In this document: piece after piece, positions 36,301 through 48,800 of the stretch
Layout of the letters: every line of letters begins with the position of its first letter
Numbering within the stretch: the first letter of the stretch is position 1
From: Malurus cyaneus samueli
Taxonomy: Eukaryota; Chordata; Aves; Passeriformes; Maluridae
Direction: 5' to 3'
DNA: 64,000 nt
Assembly: GCA_009741485.1 (NCBI GenBank)
Contig: CM019216.1
Span: forward strand, 40,995,522-41,059,521
The notes under the pieces: model-generated
What the model was told of the DNA's origin: nothing
What the model saw: the letters and a program-made list of their open reading frames with translations, nothing else
Databases searched by the model: none
Translations under genes and position numbers: made by a program

Positions 36301-38587
36301 GACATAATCCCTGGAAAATTACCGTTGATGAAACTGTTGGTGAAAAGTACCCACAAAATCCATTTTCATTGAGTAGGCTGAATGGTCACTTCTGTATGAA
36401 AAGTACCTTTGTGTTTGGGAACTAACAATATTTCCTGTGGTGGGAATATTTTGGAGCCTTGCAGTCAGGTAAATCCAGCCCTCCTTCTGCAGAAACTTGA
36501 AAAGGTTCTGGCAGAGACCCTAATGCTCTTGGTCACATCCATCCCCATAGGGTTCAGCATATCCAAATTTCTAAAAGCAGTGCAGTTATACCACCGGAGG
36601 CCAGAGGAGACATCTGGAGTGATTTGGTTTTACCCCTCATTTTTATTCCTGCTTTGTTCCTGTTGCAGACCACTTTTGGCTAGCTGGCAGAGTAATAATG
36701 CTGCAGGGTTGAACAAGTGCCAATTTAATTTCTACAGTTTCAATGCCACATTTCTGAAGGTGAGCAAAGGTACAGGGAATGAAGGGTACAAATGTACTAT
36801 ACAATGGATCTGTGCCTGTTACAGGACATTAACTATATTATTCTGCATAAATGTACTTGAAAGTCCTGTTTGTTTAGGTTAATACCAAAACTTGGTTTTA
36901 CCAAGTGCTTACAGCCAAAGGACGGTGAGTTCCTGGGATGTGCAATCCAGTGCATGGTGGCATTTCAGTTGGCAAGTGTGTAGAAGGTTCAGAGCATTGC
37001 AAAGGTTTATTAATTTAGGTAGAAGATGTCCTAATAGATCCAAATGAGAAATTTTTCTATGCTGCGTTGCATAGCAAGGTTAAGAAAAAAACAGTGACAA
37101 TTTAAATAAATCAGATGTTTTTGCTGAAGATTATACTGTCATTTTCTCCAATTATTCTTGACATTTCACCCATTCATATTGTGATCTGAGTTAATAATGG
37201 AAGAAAACCCAGCTCTTGTTGCCTTGTTTATTCTTTGTTCTCAAGGAGATAAGCTGTTTATAAAGATAACTTATTTGTTATTTAAATCACTTTTACAGAA
37301 TTTGTTTGTTTCCTTGTTTGAGTTTCTAAATATATTGCAACAATTGTGATGCATCTTTGAGATGTCTATTCAATTCACTGTGATTTGTACTGGAATTCAT
37401 TCCTAAATGGGCACAGGTGTTGATAGCTATAATATGCTGGAATGAGTCAAAACCAGTAAATGCCCAATAAAGGAAAGATGAAAGAAAATGCACTGAAAAC
37501 AGCTCTTTTAGGATGTGATAAATGGGCACTTTAATTCACTACTTAATTAGGTATATAGCAGTAAAGATGTGTCTGGAGCAACTACGTATTTTAAACAGCT
37601 GAACGTGTTAGAGGGTAACTTCAATCACTGCTAATATTTCCAAGATCATAAACATTATTTTCAGAATTAGCAATACTATTCAGTATAAAATAACTTTTGT
37701 TTGCAAGCTATTCTATAGTTCTCTAAAGCAGTATTTTCCAATACTTCTGTAAAAAGAAAGTTCATTGATAATCTATCAAAACTACTTGCTTGCTTTCTCA
37801 TATTGCACAGAAATTTAATGCTAGAAAAGGACGTAGGAATTCTGATGTTGCAATACCAAAAGTCAGTTTAAGCACTTCCTTTGTGCTTTTTCAGGAACAG
37901 ACACTTTGTTATCTATTTCTTGCGCAATGCACTCTGCAGGAAACATCTCCTGAAACCCCATCCTGACCTTTGGGTGCATTTCAGGTGGGAATGACAGGCC
38001 AACCAATGAACAGGAAAGTGTTAGGGTTGGTGATTCCCAAGTCCCAGTGCCCTTCCCTTGCAGTGCAGGCTTTTTGCATTGTGCCTTTCTGTCAAAAGAA
38101 CTTTGTAGTTGCAGTGGAGGTGCTTGGATAAGGTGGTCAGGTACCTACCAAAGGAGGAAAGTGGTCAGTGTTCTCCCAAGGAGTTTTCAGGAATCCCACA
38201 TCTGGGAACTGATACCAAAGACAAGGCTTACTGTGTGCTAAGCAGACATTGCAACTAAATTAGCCTCTAGGATTCACATAACCTTCAGAGAAATCTGTTT
38301 TTATTTTAACATATCTTGTTGCATTTTAAATATATGTTCATTAGCATAAAAGTGATACTGATAGACATTAAACGGATACTGCTGATGTGCAAATGGGTTG
38401 TAACTCTGGCCAGGGATATTTGTCCTTAATATTTTTACAAATATCTGTCCTTAGTATTTTATGGTCTGTGATTTTAGAGATAAAAGCAATAGAACAAGAT
38501 AGAAATTATCAACAAATTCAGTCGCCTAAACTCCCTGATGACAGCTGTGGTACCCAATACAGGCATGGTGCAGCAAGATACAAATTA
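33331..38587. other. Spacer between divergent SNX3 and AFG1L
   Basis: About 5.3 kb without a supported gene. It contains a SINE/CR1 tail remnant at about 35388-35475, a TA-rich simple stretch at 36009-36028, and one undetermined base at 35221. The longest open frame (36409-36882) starts at TTG and resembles nothing known. Confidence 0.75.
35388..35475 (+). mobile_element. SINE/CR1 tail remnant
   Basis: Plus strand has GTTGGACTCCATGACTCTTC then TGGGTCCCTTCCAAGTCAGC and ATTCTCTGTGATA. This matches the shared CR1/TguSINE1 3' tail in sense. A box B-like GGTTCAAAGAT at 35390-35400 hints that it was a tRNA-derived SINE, but no box A is visible. Confidence 0.6.
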
Positions 38588-38805
38588 CAGAGTCACAGAA
38601 TTGTGAAGGGTAGAAGGCACCTCTGGAGATCGCCTAGTCCATGTCAGGGTCACCTAGAGCAGGTGACACAGGAATGAGTCTAGGTGGGTTTTGAATGTCC
38701 CTGGACAGGGAAATCCACAACCTCACTGGACACAGAGCTTGTTCCAGTGCTCTGCCACCCTCACTGTGAAGAAGCTCTTCCTCATGTTGAGGTGGACAAG
38801 GAAGT
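38588..38805 (-). mobile_element. CR1 LINE 3' fragment, antisense
   Basis: Plus strand runs AGAGTCACAGAATTGTGAAG, then GGCACCTCTGGAGATCGCC, TTTTGAATGTCCCTGGACAG and GAAGAAGCTCTTCCTCATG. This is the reverse complement of a CR1 3' end. Its 3' terminus is at 38588 and it is 5'-truncated at about 38805. Confidence 0.9.
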
Positions 38806-38999
38806 TGTTCGGAGCCTGAAGTGCACAGGTAGGGCAGTTAAGGTGTTGTGTGCATTTGCGGTTGGGTCTGGAAAGTGGATTTGTAATGAGTATCTGGAGT
38901 GGCTGTGGAGGGAGTGCAGCCCTGGGGCAAGCAGGCGGGTGGGCTCCCCAGGGGCTGCTCCACTGCCTGTGGAGCACTTTGGGGGACAAAGAGAGGGGG

Positions 39000-39669
39000 G
39001 AAGGAGCCAGGGATGAGTGAAAGACCTGGGGGATGCTGGTCAACAGCAGCTGAACATGATTCAGTATGTGTCCAGGTGGCCAAGGACAGTGGCATGCTGG
39101 CCGGTATCAGCAATGGTGTGGTCAGCAGGACCAGGGTGGTGATTGTCCCCTGTACCTGGTGATGGCAGACCTCAAACCTCGAGTTTGGTTATGGGCCCCT
39201 CACTACAAGGACTTGGAGGTGCTGGAACGAGTCCAGGGACAGGCAGTGAAGCTGGTGAAGGGTCTGGAGCACAAGTCCCGTGAGGAGCGGCTGAGGAAGC
39301 TGTGGTTGTTTAACCTGGGGACAAGGAGGCACCCGGGTGACATTATTGCTCTCTACAGCTCAAAAAGGAGATTGTAGTGAGGTGAGTGTCAGCCTCTTCT
39401 CCCAGGCAACAAGTGACAGGATGAGAAGACACCCTCAAGCTGCCCCAGTGGAGGTTTAGGATATCAGGAGGAATTTCTTCACAGAAAGGGTGATTAGGTA
39501 CTGGAATGTATTGCCCAGGGAGATGGTGGAGTTACCGTCCCTGGAGGTTTTTAAGACTGGACATGGCACTTAGTACCATGGTCTAGTTGACATAGTGGTA
39601 TTAGGTCATTAGTTGCACTCGATAATTTCAGAGGTTTTTCCCAACCTAATGGACCCGGTGATTCCGTGA
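39000..39669 (+). mobile_element. CR1 LINE fragment ending at the AFG1L promoter
   Basis: Sense-strand CR1 with end-of-ORF2 and 3' UTR landmarks: GTGTCCAGGTGGCCAAGGAC, TATCAGCAATGGTGTGGTCA, GGGCCCCTCACTACAAGGAC, GGTGAAGGGTCTGGAGCAC, GAGGAGCGGCTGAGGAAGC, GAGGAATTTCTTCACAGAAA, and a last ATTCCGTGA at 39661-39669. The frame carries stops and indels, so it encodes no working protein. The 5' limit is approximate. About 190 bp separate it from the opposite-facing CR1 at 38588-38805. Confidence 0.92.
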
Positions 39670-39704
39670 CCCAGGCGGGAGCGGCTCCCCCACAGCTCCC
39701 CGGG

Positions 39705-39723
39705 ACTCCATTTCCCAGCGCGC
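39705..39723 (+). promoter_or_regulatory. ZNF143/Staf-like motif in AFG1L promoter
   Basis: ACTCCATTTCCCAGCGCGC, similar to the consensus ACTACAATTCCCAGAATGC, with the central TTCCCAG kept. It lies about 40-55 bp upstream of the ATG. The match is by eye. Confidence 0.5.
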
Positions 39724-39756
39724 CCCGCGCCCTCGCCGCCGCCGCGGCCGGGCCGG

Positions 39757-39768
39757 GAAGATGGCGGT
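39757..39768 (+). promoter_or_regulatory. AFG1L: TISU/YY1-like element over the AFG1L start codon
   Basis: GAAGATGGCGGT fits the TISU consensus SAASATGGCGGC except for the last base. TISU marks YY1-dependent promoters with very short 5' UTRs and is common among mitochondrial genes. The function here is inferred from the match. Confidence 0.55.
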
Positions 39769-39848
39769 CCTCGTGTCGCCCTTGGCTACTGCGCGCTGCC
39801 TGCTGCGGGCTCTGGGGCGCCGCGCCTTCCTCCTCCCGCCGCACAGAG
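39761..39848 (+). CDS. AFG1L: AFG1L exon 1: mitochondrial presequence
   Basis: ATG opens [20 protein letters not shown] then RAFLLPPHR, plus one base of the next codon. Arg at 12, 16, 20, 21 and 29, with no Asp or Glu. Donor GTCAGT at 39849. This is the least conserved part of the family, so the exon rests on start context, presequence character and in-frame joining. Confidence 0.88.
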
Positions 39849-42800
39849 GTCAGTGCCGCCGCCGCGGCTCTCCGGGGCTCGCTGTGCTCGGGCGGGCGAC
39901 AAGCTGCCGGGGCACCGCACAGGGAGGACACTGAGGAGCGGTCGCAGGAGGCTGTGCGTGTCTCCCTTCCCCGTCGTGCCGCGGGTCTGTCCCCGGCGGA
40001 GGGGAGGTGGGTGCCGGTGCCGGACGGGGCAGACGGCAACGCTGGGACACAACAAGCCCCGCTGCGCTGCCGTGACCTGCCGGTGTCCTCGCATTACCCG
40101 GCCTGGGCTTGTCCGCGACCCATTCCCGGAGGAGACCCGCCTCCCGGGGTGGCGCCGGGGGTCGGCCCCGGTGTCCTGGGGGACCCGCGAACGGGGCCCG
40201 TGGCTTCCCCGGTTGATGGTGCCGGCTTTCCCCCTGAGAAATAGGGGTTTGGTGCGCTGCCTGGTTAAAGCTTTGCGGCTGCACCAGGCACTGGGCGAGT
40301 GCTCCGATGGCTGGCAGCGCTTTGACCCGGCTGTAGGGTGTTCAAGGGAGTCTTTTCCCTTACGGACCCTCCGGTGTATAATGAACCACAGCTGTGCTCT
40401 GTCTAAACAGCCTTTGAAAGCCAGTTCAGTGCACAAAATTATTTTGTTAACTCGAGGGTTAGGTTAGTCGCAGAGGTCTTTTTTCTTAAATGAGAGCTCT
40501 TCGTCCTCTGCCAGTCTGGCAAAAGTGTCAGAATTTCGCTGGTGACTGGTGAGTCCCAGGACTGATAAACGTTCACATTTATACGTTATGTTGTGATTGT
40601 GTAGTATTTATACATTGTAAGAAAAATAGACAAGCACTGCAGTTAGTACTAGACTTGTGTGTGTTTTATTTGATATTGGGCAAACACTTGAGCTCTACAT
40701 TGTTTTTAATAACCAACATACTAGCATTTAGAAAAAATTGTCAGAGCAAATCCAGTGACTCTGGGCATAGTTTTTCAGCTTCCATGTTAAAGGGAAGATA
40801 GTCCTTTTGCATGTTGTTTGAGGACATCAAACTGCAGGGATGGGCAGCCATCACTGAACTATTTATAATCTTGGTTTGATGATCACTGATTTATAGTATT
40901 TTCTTGGGTTTTGTGATTTGCTTTAGAGAGTTTTGTAATTTTCTTAAATTAAAAGACTTGACAAGTAGTATCTGTGTAAAGTTCCTATTTCACTGATACA
41001 CTTTTCTTGTCTTTCCCTACTTTCATCTATAGGTCAGGTTGTTAAATGGGGTGTGCATGGAAAAAATACAAATTCTTTCAGAATAATGTATCAGGCGTAT
41101 GCAAAAAGTAGGATTCTGGTTCTAACTCTTGTTTCTGTACAAGATTAAATACTTTTCATGTGCTGCCTGAATGAATGGCCTGCAGGAATGCTTTAGCCGT
41201 CAGTGATTTATCAAAGGTAGCATAATGAAAAAAGGTGCAAGTCCTTGTCCTAATGTCTTACTGCAAACTGCTGCTTCTGGTTTGAACTATTCATTTCAGC
41301 AAGTATAGGGCATTTATGAATTTTACGTGATATTGGCCAAACATTTTCAATTTGTATAGATAACGTAATGTGTGTATGCCCTTCCACCAATACCATTGGA
41401 TTCTGATTTTTTAAGCTTTCTCTTAAGCACTGGAAAGTAAATAATTTTTTCAGATTATCTCCTTTTACATTGTCATTAATTATTATACAATGTTTTGAAA
41501 GGAGCAATTGTTTATTATAGGACTAAAAATGTATTTTTAGCTTTATACCCAGCACATGATCTCTTTCCCAAGAAGCTTACCTGACAAGTCTTTGTTCTTC
41601 TGCAGGTTTATTCAGGTGCTTAACTTTTAACACCTGTGTGTAATTTATCCAAATCCTTGTACATCATGGGGCAGTTTACCCATTTGAGGCTGATTCTGCA
41701 AAACCTCAATATATATTTAATAAAATATGAGACAAGAGGACATTATTATTGTTTACCGGTATTAACATTAAAAAAAAAATTACTTTCTGATACTTTGCTA
41801 CCTTTGCTCCTTTTGTTCATGCAGGAAAATAACCTTTGGAGCTACAAGACTATACCATTGCCCTTCCTTCTCACTCTGGTGTCACCTAAGAAGGAAAGAC
41901 TTTGCAGCAGTTCTGTTACCAGCTTAACCTTGAGTTTAGGAAGGTCTTTAATACCTCCATCTGTCTGTTGATGAAAGTGCCCTCTGACTTCCAAGTCCTG
42001 TTTTTCTGTCATGGCAGTTGTGTTTCGTAGGCAGTTTTAGCAGCTTTACACTATAGAGTTTCAAGGTTTGAAGCAATTTGGCTTCGTTGTGACCCAAGCT
42101 AATATAATGAACTTCATCTTGGATTATTGAAAACATAACAGTTTTTTAAAAGTTGGTTTCTATTATTTTTTTCCCTCTCCCCACAAATATTCCAGTATTT
42201 ATGAAAAGCTCTCAAGGCAGATTGTGCTGGCAGAACAGTAATGAAACAGATGTGATCCTTGTACCTTGCATTAACACTGATTAGCAGAATCTATCCCAGA
42301 TTCTTGATTATGACAGTCAGCAAAGGTGGCAGTTGGGTGTTTTTGGAATACTTAGTTTTGGTGTAGTTGTAACCTGCATGGGTTTGGTTTAGATGCAGTT
42401 CTTGCAGAACTATGGTTGGCGATATTTTTTTTTAAAGACAAACAGTAATTAACCATTACAGCAAAGTGGAAGGGGGAAAATGTTAATTTGCTGTCTCTCA
42501 TCTTGGTTGCCTTTCAGTGCTCTCAGCCTGAAGAGCTGATCCTGCTGTCAGAATCAGTTTTGATATGCCACAACCCAGTGTCCATTTCAGTTTGTCTTCT
42601 TGCGTAAATAACTCTAGTGCCTGCCTCAGCTGTGACTTGGTGCTTTTATAAGCTGTGTCACTGAAATTTGCATGTCTTTTCTGTGTCATCTGTGACATCA
42701 GTTCTAAGTGGAACTTCAGTAGAAAAGCTCAACAACATACTGATCAGTATTCCAATGTGCTGTTCATTTCTAGAGCAGGAAGTCCCTGGAGTTAAGAACA

Positions 42801-45800
42801 CTTTTTATATTTTTATGTAGGCAATTATCTTTACAGTGGTAGATTAATGTCAGTTTACTAAATATGTCTTAAGTCCCCCACTTGAAAGAATTTTTTTAAA
42901 TTCCAGATTGGCATTTTTGTAGTAAGTTTCATTTGCCTTTTCCCCTTTGATTTCTTGGTGTATCACCGTAGGCCTTCCCTTCACCTGTGTCTGTGATCCT
43001 TGTATGGGCAAGCAGAAAGGCAAATGCAAAGAGCTAATTTTATGGTTTGAAATAAAGTGAGATTATACGTACATATGTATGTTTTGGGAACAGAAATTTA
43101 TGAAAAAATTGCACCTTGGTGTCAAATCTAAAGAAGCAGAGAATGTCAGGCTAAATGTGATGACATCCAACACTGTCCTGCACCTTGCATGGGGAAAAGA
43201 TAGGTTGTGGATAACCATATGTCCAGTTTTACACTGTTTTGTGTAAAACTAAGTGAACAGTGAATTGATGCTGTGCTTTTCTCTAGTTGTATCTAGAATA
43301 TACGTAGGTGTAGAAGATGCTTTTTGTGTGTGTGACAAAAATATCAGATGGGAGCTAATAAAAATTTAATAACAGTTTCTGTAATGCAAAGATTACATAA
43401 TGAAGCAGTATTTTGCAATGTGGAGAAGAGGTCTGTAGGACTACAATTAGTGCACTGAATCATAGGTGATTCCTGAGTTAAGTGATTGATTTTGCAGTCT
43501 GTTCTGCAAAATGCAGGTTAGAATGGAAGGTGTACATTTTTTTTGTTACTTCGAATAATTTATCACTTGTATAACTGCCTTCTGTTGACTTAGGCTAAAG
43601 CCCCACATGCTTTTTGGTGGCGTCTGCCTCTGTTTTGCAGCAACAGGTGTGGCTTAACTGGGTGTCTCCTGGTAGTGTACGATAGTGTACTCCCATCATA
43701 TTTAAATGCCAGTGTTCAATATTATTTTAGGATAACAGTGAGTGATTTGTGCCAGGACACCCTCTGTAGCCACATGGGCATAGTCTCCATCTCTGTCATC
43801 TGTTAATGACAGAGTATTTATTCTACTGCCAGGATAGTTAGCTGTGAGTACATGTAATCTGAGACAAACCCTGTGCTTCTGAGTGGTCCTACTGGTCTGC
43901 TTTGTTCATGGCCAGGGAGATCATGAGCCACAAACCCTTTCTTAACTTCTAAATTGGCTTATTTGATTTTTTTTTTCCTTTTGATCCTGTGGTAAGCAGT
44001 AGGAACTTGTGGATTTATAGGTATAAGGGAACACATCGGAGTTCTTGGAGCCATCAATTTCTATGTATTGCAAAGGCACAGATAGTTCAGAGGTATGGAT
44101 CACAGGACTGAGATTGACTTTATTTGAGATCAGAATGGTGGAAAGCAAGATGAAAAAATTTTGAGATATCATCTAAGCAGCCTGGTCTAGTGGAAGGTGT
44201 TTTCTGCCCATGGCAGGAGTGTTGGATCTAGATGATACTTCATCTCCCTTCCAAACCAAGCTGTTCTACAATTGTGTGATCTATGCTTTTTACCCTTTCC
44301 TTTAGGGGAGAGTCAGGTTTTGCTGACCTGTTCTTCACAGATTTTCATCAAACTTACTTTTAAAATTCACCACATCACTGTAAGTTCTACAGCTTCTAGA
44401 ATATTAATTTATTTCACTACCTTGATTATGGTTATTAAGATATCTATATAAATACTGTTTCCTTTCATTTTCTCAGTACTCTGTATGTGTCTGGAGACTG
44501 CTTCATGTTTTTTTTCTCTACAGGTTTTACTCATTTTTGTATTAACAGACTTTGAGCTCTTTAGATAGGGATGAGCTAATTACTCTTAATTCAAAACAGT
44601 AACTCAGTTCCTTCCGGAGCAAGAGAATTTGGTGCAGTTATTGGCTGCAGTTATTGGCTGCAGTTATAAACAGGGACTGTCTTTTTATGGAGAAAGTGTT
44701 ACTTGTAATAAATATAATTTGATCTAATAGTTCAGTTTTATTCTCTTTTCTAATATTCTCTTTTTAATAGCTATTTAAAACACTTTTTATGTCTTTTATG
44801 GCATCTTTGTGGGTTGTTTTAAAAAAATATTTAAAAAGAAAATTTATATTTTAAAAAGTAGTCTTTTAAATCTCCATTTACTCTCCCATTTGGTTCATAT
44901 TACTCATACCATAAGATGTGAAAATTGGAAAGTGTCTTCCAGGGCAGACTATACCAATATTGCATAGAACAGGGTTTTGTTTTTTTTTTTTCTCGTATGT
45001 ATTTATATTGGACTACTTTGGTTTATTTTATTTTAGTTTATTTTTTCCTCCAATAGTGTTACGATATTGTCTCACTGTCAGTTTGTAATCCAGTGTAGCC
45101 CTTGGATCCTTTTTTGCAGAGGTACTCTTTAGCTGGTCATTCTCCATCTCCTGAGTTAGTTATTTGATCTAAATAACATGTTTTGTCCCTGTTGAATTGC
45201 ATCTTATTTGTATTGGATTATTTGTCCAGTTTGTCAGAATTTACTTGCCTTCCAGAGTATCTGCAGCCCCCTCCCAATTTTCTATTATTTATTCCCAGTC
45301 TGTGTACTTTATTTTGCCGTATTAATGGCATGGATGAAAATCCGGGTTGCACCACCATGAGATCCTGAGCCCTCTCGGAAACTCTACTGCAAGATATACA
45401 CCTAGTTTAACTGTAATAGTTATTTGTTACATATCCTTTTTCCAACTCTTTTTTGTACCTGCTCAAAAGAACTTTCACTGGCAACTTACTTTCCTACTTT
45501 ATAGACAGCAGTATTATGTGACAAAAGTGTTACTACAATTAATATGCTTTTCCTCTACCCATTAAGCATGTTGCCTAATCAGAGAGGGAAACTTGTTAAT
45601 CTTGTATTGTTCCTGAAGAGCTGATGTTGCATATTATTTATTGTTACCTTGTTAAGTGCTTTATTAAAAAAAAAAAAAAAAACAAACAAAAAACCAAAAA
45701 AACAAAACAACTTATAGTTGTTCCTGTGTTGATTGACCTTTAAATTTCTGGATTTACCTTTCTCACCTTTTTAAAGACAATTTTTTTCCCTAGTGTTTTT

Positions 45801-48800
45801 GAATCTTACCTTCAGTGAGACCTCAAAGAAAGCTGATAGATCAGGCCATTGTGTTGCTTAGGAAACTTACCTAAAGTATTTAGGAATGGATTTCCTTAGA
45901 CCTTACAGGGTTAAAAAATACCTCACTATGTAGTCTTTGACACGTTTTTCCTACACGCAAATTTATTTCTTTTATCGTTGCTACAAATTGTGTTTTTTTT
46001 ATTACACTTAACATGTTAAATGACAGTGGAAGCAAAGAAGATATTTTACAGCTTTTCAATGTGTGCCATTGTTTCTGATCTTAATGATCTTGCAAGCTTT
46101 CTTTCTAATCTTGTACATTCTTTCCTTTCCTAGTTATGTCTTCTTTTATGTCTAGCAATTCTGAGTTTTTAAAAATTTATTTTTTCTGACAGTATTCTTA
46201 GTTGGGCTTGTCCCTGTCTTTTCTAGGTGGAAGATGATGCCAGCAGATCAGACTGTGGCACTGCAGGGCTTCACAGCTATTGCCTTTGCTTTGTGTGGTG
46301 TTTGAGTCTTTCAACTTCCTTACAGAACTCCTGGTTTGGTCTCTTGTTTGTTGACTTTTAAATACATCCTGACATTTTAACTAAAGGATTATCTATTTGG
46401 AGAAATGCGCTTTGGAATTTTTAAATGGTTTCACCCCAGTGTGTAAAAAAATGTTCAAAACTTCCAACAGCTCATCCAAATCTTACCAACTCTCTAGCTG
46501 GACTTCTAAGAGTGTGTACTTGTTAATTAAAAAAAAAAAAAAAAAAAGCAATGGTTTAAAATATACTGCTAGAGTAAAGTTAGAAATTGAATTAATGAAA
46601 AATGAAGGGGTAACTGGTGATTGTATCGGCAAGTCATGTATATATGTCTTTGTGTAAACGGTTAGGAATGAGTGTTGTTTATAAGGAGGTGCTTTTCAAA
46701 ACTTCTTTATTAATTGGTTACTTTTATTTTTACAGCCTACACAGCTCAGGCAGATGAGAAGACAGGCCTTGGTACTCCAACAGATGTTCATGCCAGAGCT
46801 TTGTTAGTTTGTAATGGACCTTTGGAACATTATGAGTTTCTGATTAAGCATGAAGAGCTGAGGAATGATGAGCAACAAAGAAGAGTTGTGCAGCACCTGC
46901 AGAAATTGCATGAAAACCTTAAAGGCTACAGCATTGATTCAAAAAATGTTCTTTCAAAGGTGAGGTTTATAATGATAAAAATACTTTTTGCATTTATATT
47001 TGCTCATAAGAATGTGATTAAAATGCATAAATTTCTGTCAAGAGCAAAAATCTTACTTTTACAAATATGTCTTTCCAGATACATCATTAATCATGTTTCA
47101 ATCTCCCCTCTTGTTCTTTTTTGATTTGTAAAATCCAGTGGCACTCCGGAAGTAACCAAATTAAATATTATTGAAATAATTCTGTGAGAAAATTTGATAT
47201 GGTTTTAGTTATGTCCACTACCTGCCTTTCCAAAAATGTCATTTGGCTGTAGGAGGCCAGGCCTAAACTAGGTTTTAACTCTTAAGCACTGTGTGTTTGT
47301 GTTATATAAACTGAACACTGATGTTTTCTGTTCTAACAGATATCCCACAAATAATTCCATATGATAATATTTATCAGGCATGACTTTTAGAAACAATTCT
47401 TTTCCATGTTACTGTTGTCCAGGTGTAGTAAGGAAGGAAGGCATAGGTATAATTTGCACTCTTATGTTTTTGGAGGTATCACAGTTTCTTATCAAAGGGT
47501 TTAGGGAAGTTTAGACGTACGTGCTGTGCTGCACGGTGCTGTAAGGATCACAGTGCCTTGGTGTTACTAATGCTGTTAGCCTGCTGTTGCATCTTTGTAA
47601 CTTTTCCTTGAAGCTCTTGACACAATGTTTTCGAGACTCTCTTTGACGGTATTTTCCATGTCTTGTTTTCATACTGTTAGATTGCTGCTCTGGTGGCCTT
47701 GCACCTGCAAATATTGATAGCACTGCTATGGCACATTCTCATGGGAAACAGCTAGAACTGGTGTGGGAATTCTTCCCTCAGCTTTCCTTGCTCCTTGTTT
47801 TGTAGATTTGAGTTTATATGCAGAAAACCAAATGTAGCACCCAGCAAAGCAGATAAGATATATTTGTTCCTTGCTAAATATTGGCAATCATTGATGTGTG
47901 CAAAAGCTGAATGCCCAGTGAATGTAATTCATTTGCACCTGATTGACATATTCCAGTCAGCACAGTTGTAAGCTATGGTCCAACAAGAACAAGAGTTTGA
48001 CTAAATCTGATGATAAAAGTATAGTGCTGGGGAAAAAGCATGGTGAAATACACATTGCTTTCTCATCTGCGCTTTCCACTGGAGAGACTTCCCTGCCCTC
48101 AGGAGGAGGGAAACTGTCAGTGTTTTCCCAGTTAGACTCTGAGTGTTTTTCTTTTGCTTCCTCTCTTTCTCTTGCACCACTTTTGGGTTCTTTTTTTTGT
48201 CAGGAGTAACTTATAACATTTATGGTTAGTCTACCATAATTTGCAGTCCTTGCTCACAAATCTCCATGTCTTAGCCTTTCTCAGCATTCATTACACAACA
48301 GTCCTTATCTCATGAGCATAAATCTAAACATGTAACTCTGTGGAACTTGGTATCTAACCATCCCAAGTCTTACCTGGTAGAAATACTATATTTTGTTTGC
48401 AGGGCAAGACTAAATGATGTAGCATGAGATCAGGGGAACCAAAGCCTAGAGGGCTCAAGTGCCTTGAAATGGCAAGTTGTTCTCTGGCCTTCAGGCACCA
48501 AATGACACGTTAACTATTCTAAGGCTCTTGTGATGGATATTAGCTTCAAGGTGTGAAAAAGGGAGCAAGTATTATACAAGTATACAAGTTAATGGAGTTG
48601 TGTCAAACAGGCAAGAATGGCAGGGTGCAGAGCATTGGGACACACCTGCCTATCTGTCTGCTTGCAACATTCCCACAATGCCTTAAACTTGGATATGTAG
48701 CTGGAGATCATGTGCTTGCTAGTCATATGCTTGAGTGGAAATGCCATAAATGTCTTCCTGCCTCCTGATGGAAGGAAGAAGGCTAAACACCTAGGAAAGA

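Larger units (their letters stand above)
39670..40260 (+). promoter_or_regulatory. AFG1L: AFG1L CpG-island promoter and 5' end
   Basis: CpG-dense sequence beginning directly after the CR1 terminus and continuing through exon 1 into intron 1. It contains a ZNF143-like motif at 39705-39723 and a TISU/YY1-like start-codon context at 39758-39769. No TATA box is seen. Confidence 0.75.
39849..46735 (+). other. AFG1L: AFG1L intron 1
   Basis: GT-AG intron of 6,887 bp. The first 400 bp are CpG island. It contains a CR1 3' end at 44178-44282, a short 13-bp tandem repeat at 44633-44667, a possible very old antisense CR1-like region at about 44930-45420, and A-rich stretches at 45665-45715 and 46530-46548. 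No exon or RNA gene is supported. Confidence 0.8.

Noticed and set aside
36409..36882. 157-codon open frame in the SNX3-AFG1L spacer
   Set aside because: It starts at TTG, has no recognisable domain, promoter or splice context, and is AT-rich sequence where such frames arise by chance.
38387..39377. Several open frames of about 90-110 codons
   Set aside because: They fall in the two CR1 fragments or their flank; the LINE reading frame itself is interrupted.
39551..40467. Long open frames on both strands around AFG1L exon 1
   Set aside because: They are shadows of the CpG island. The real coding frame is the short ATG exon at 39761-39848 that splices into the LACE1-matching exon 2.
46397..46657. 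86-codon frame with a polylysine stretch
   Set aside because: The lysines come from an A run at 46530-46548; there is no homology.
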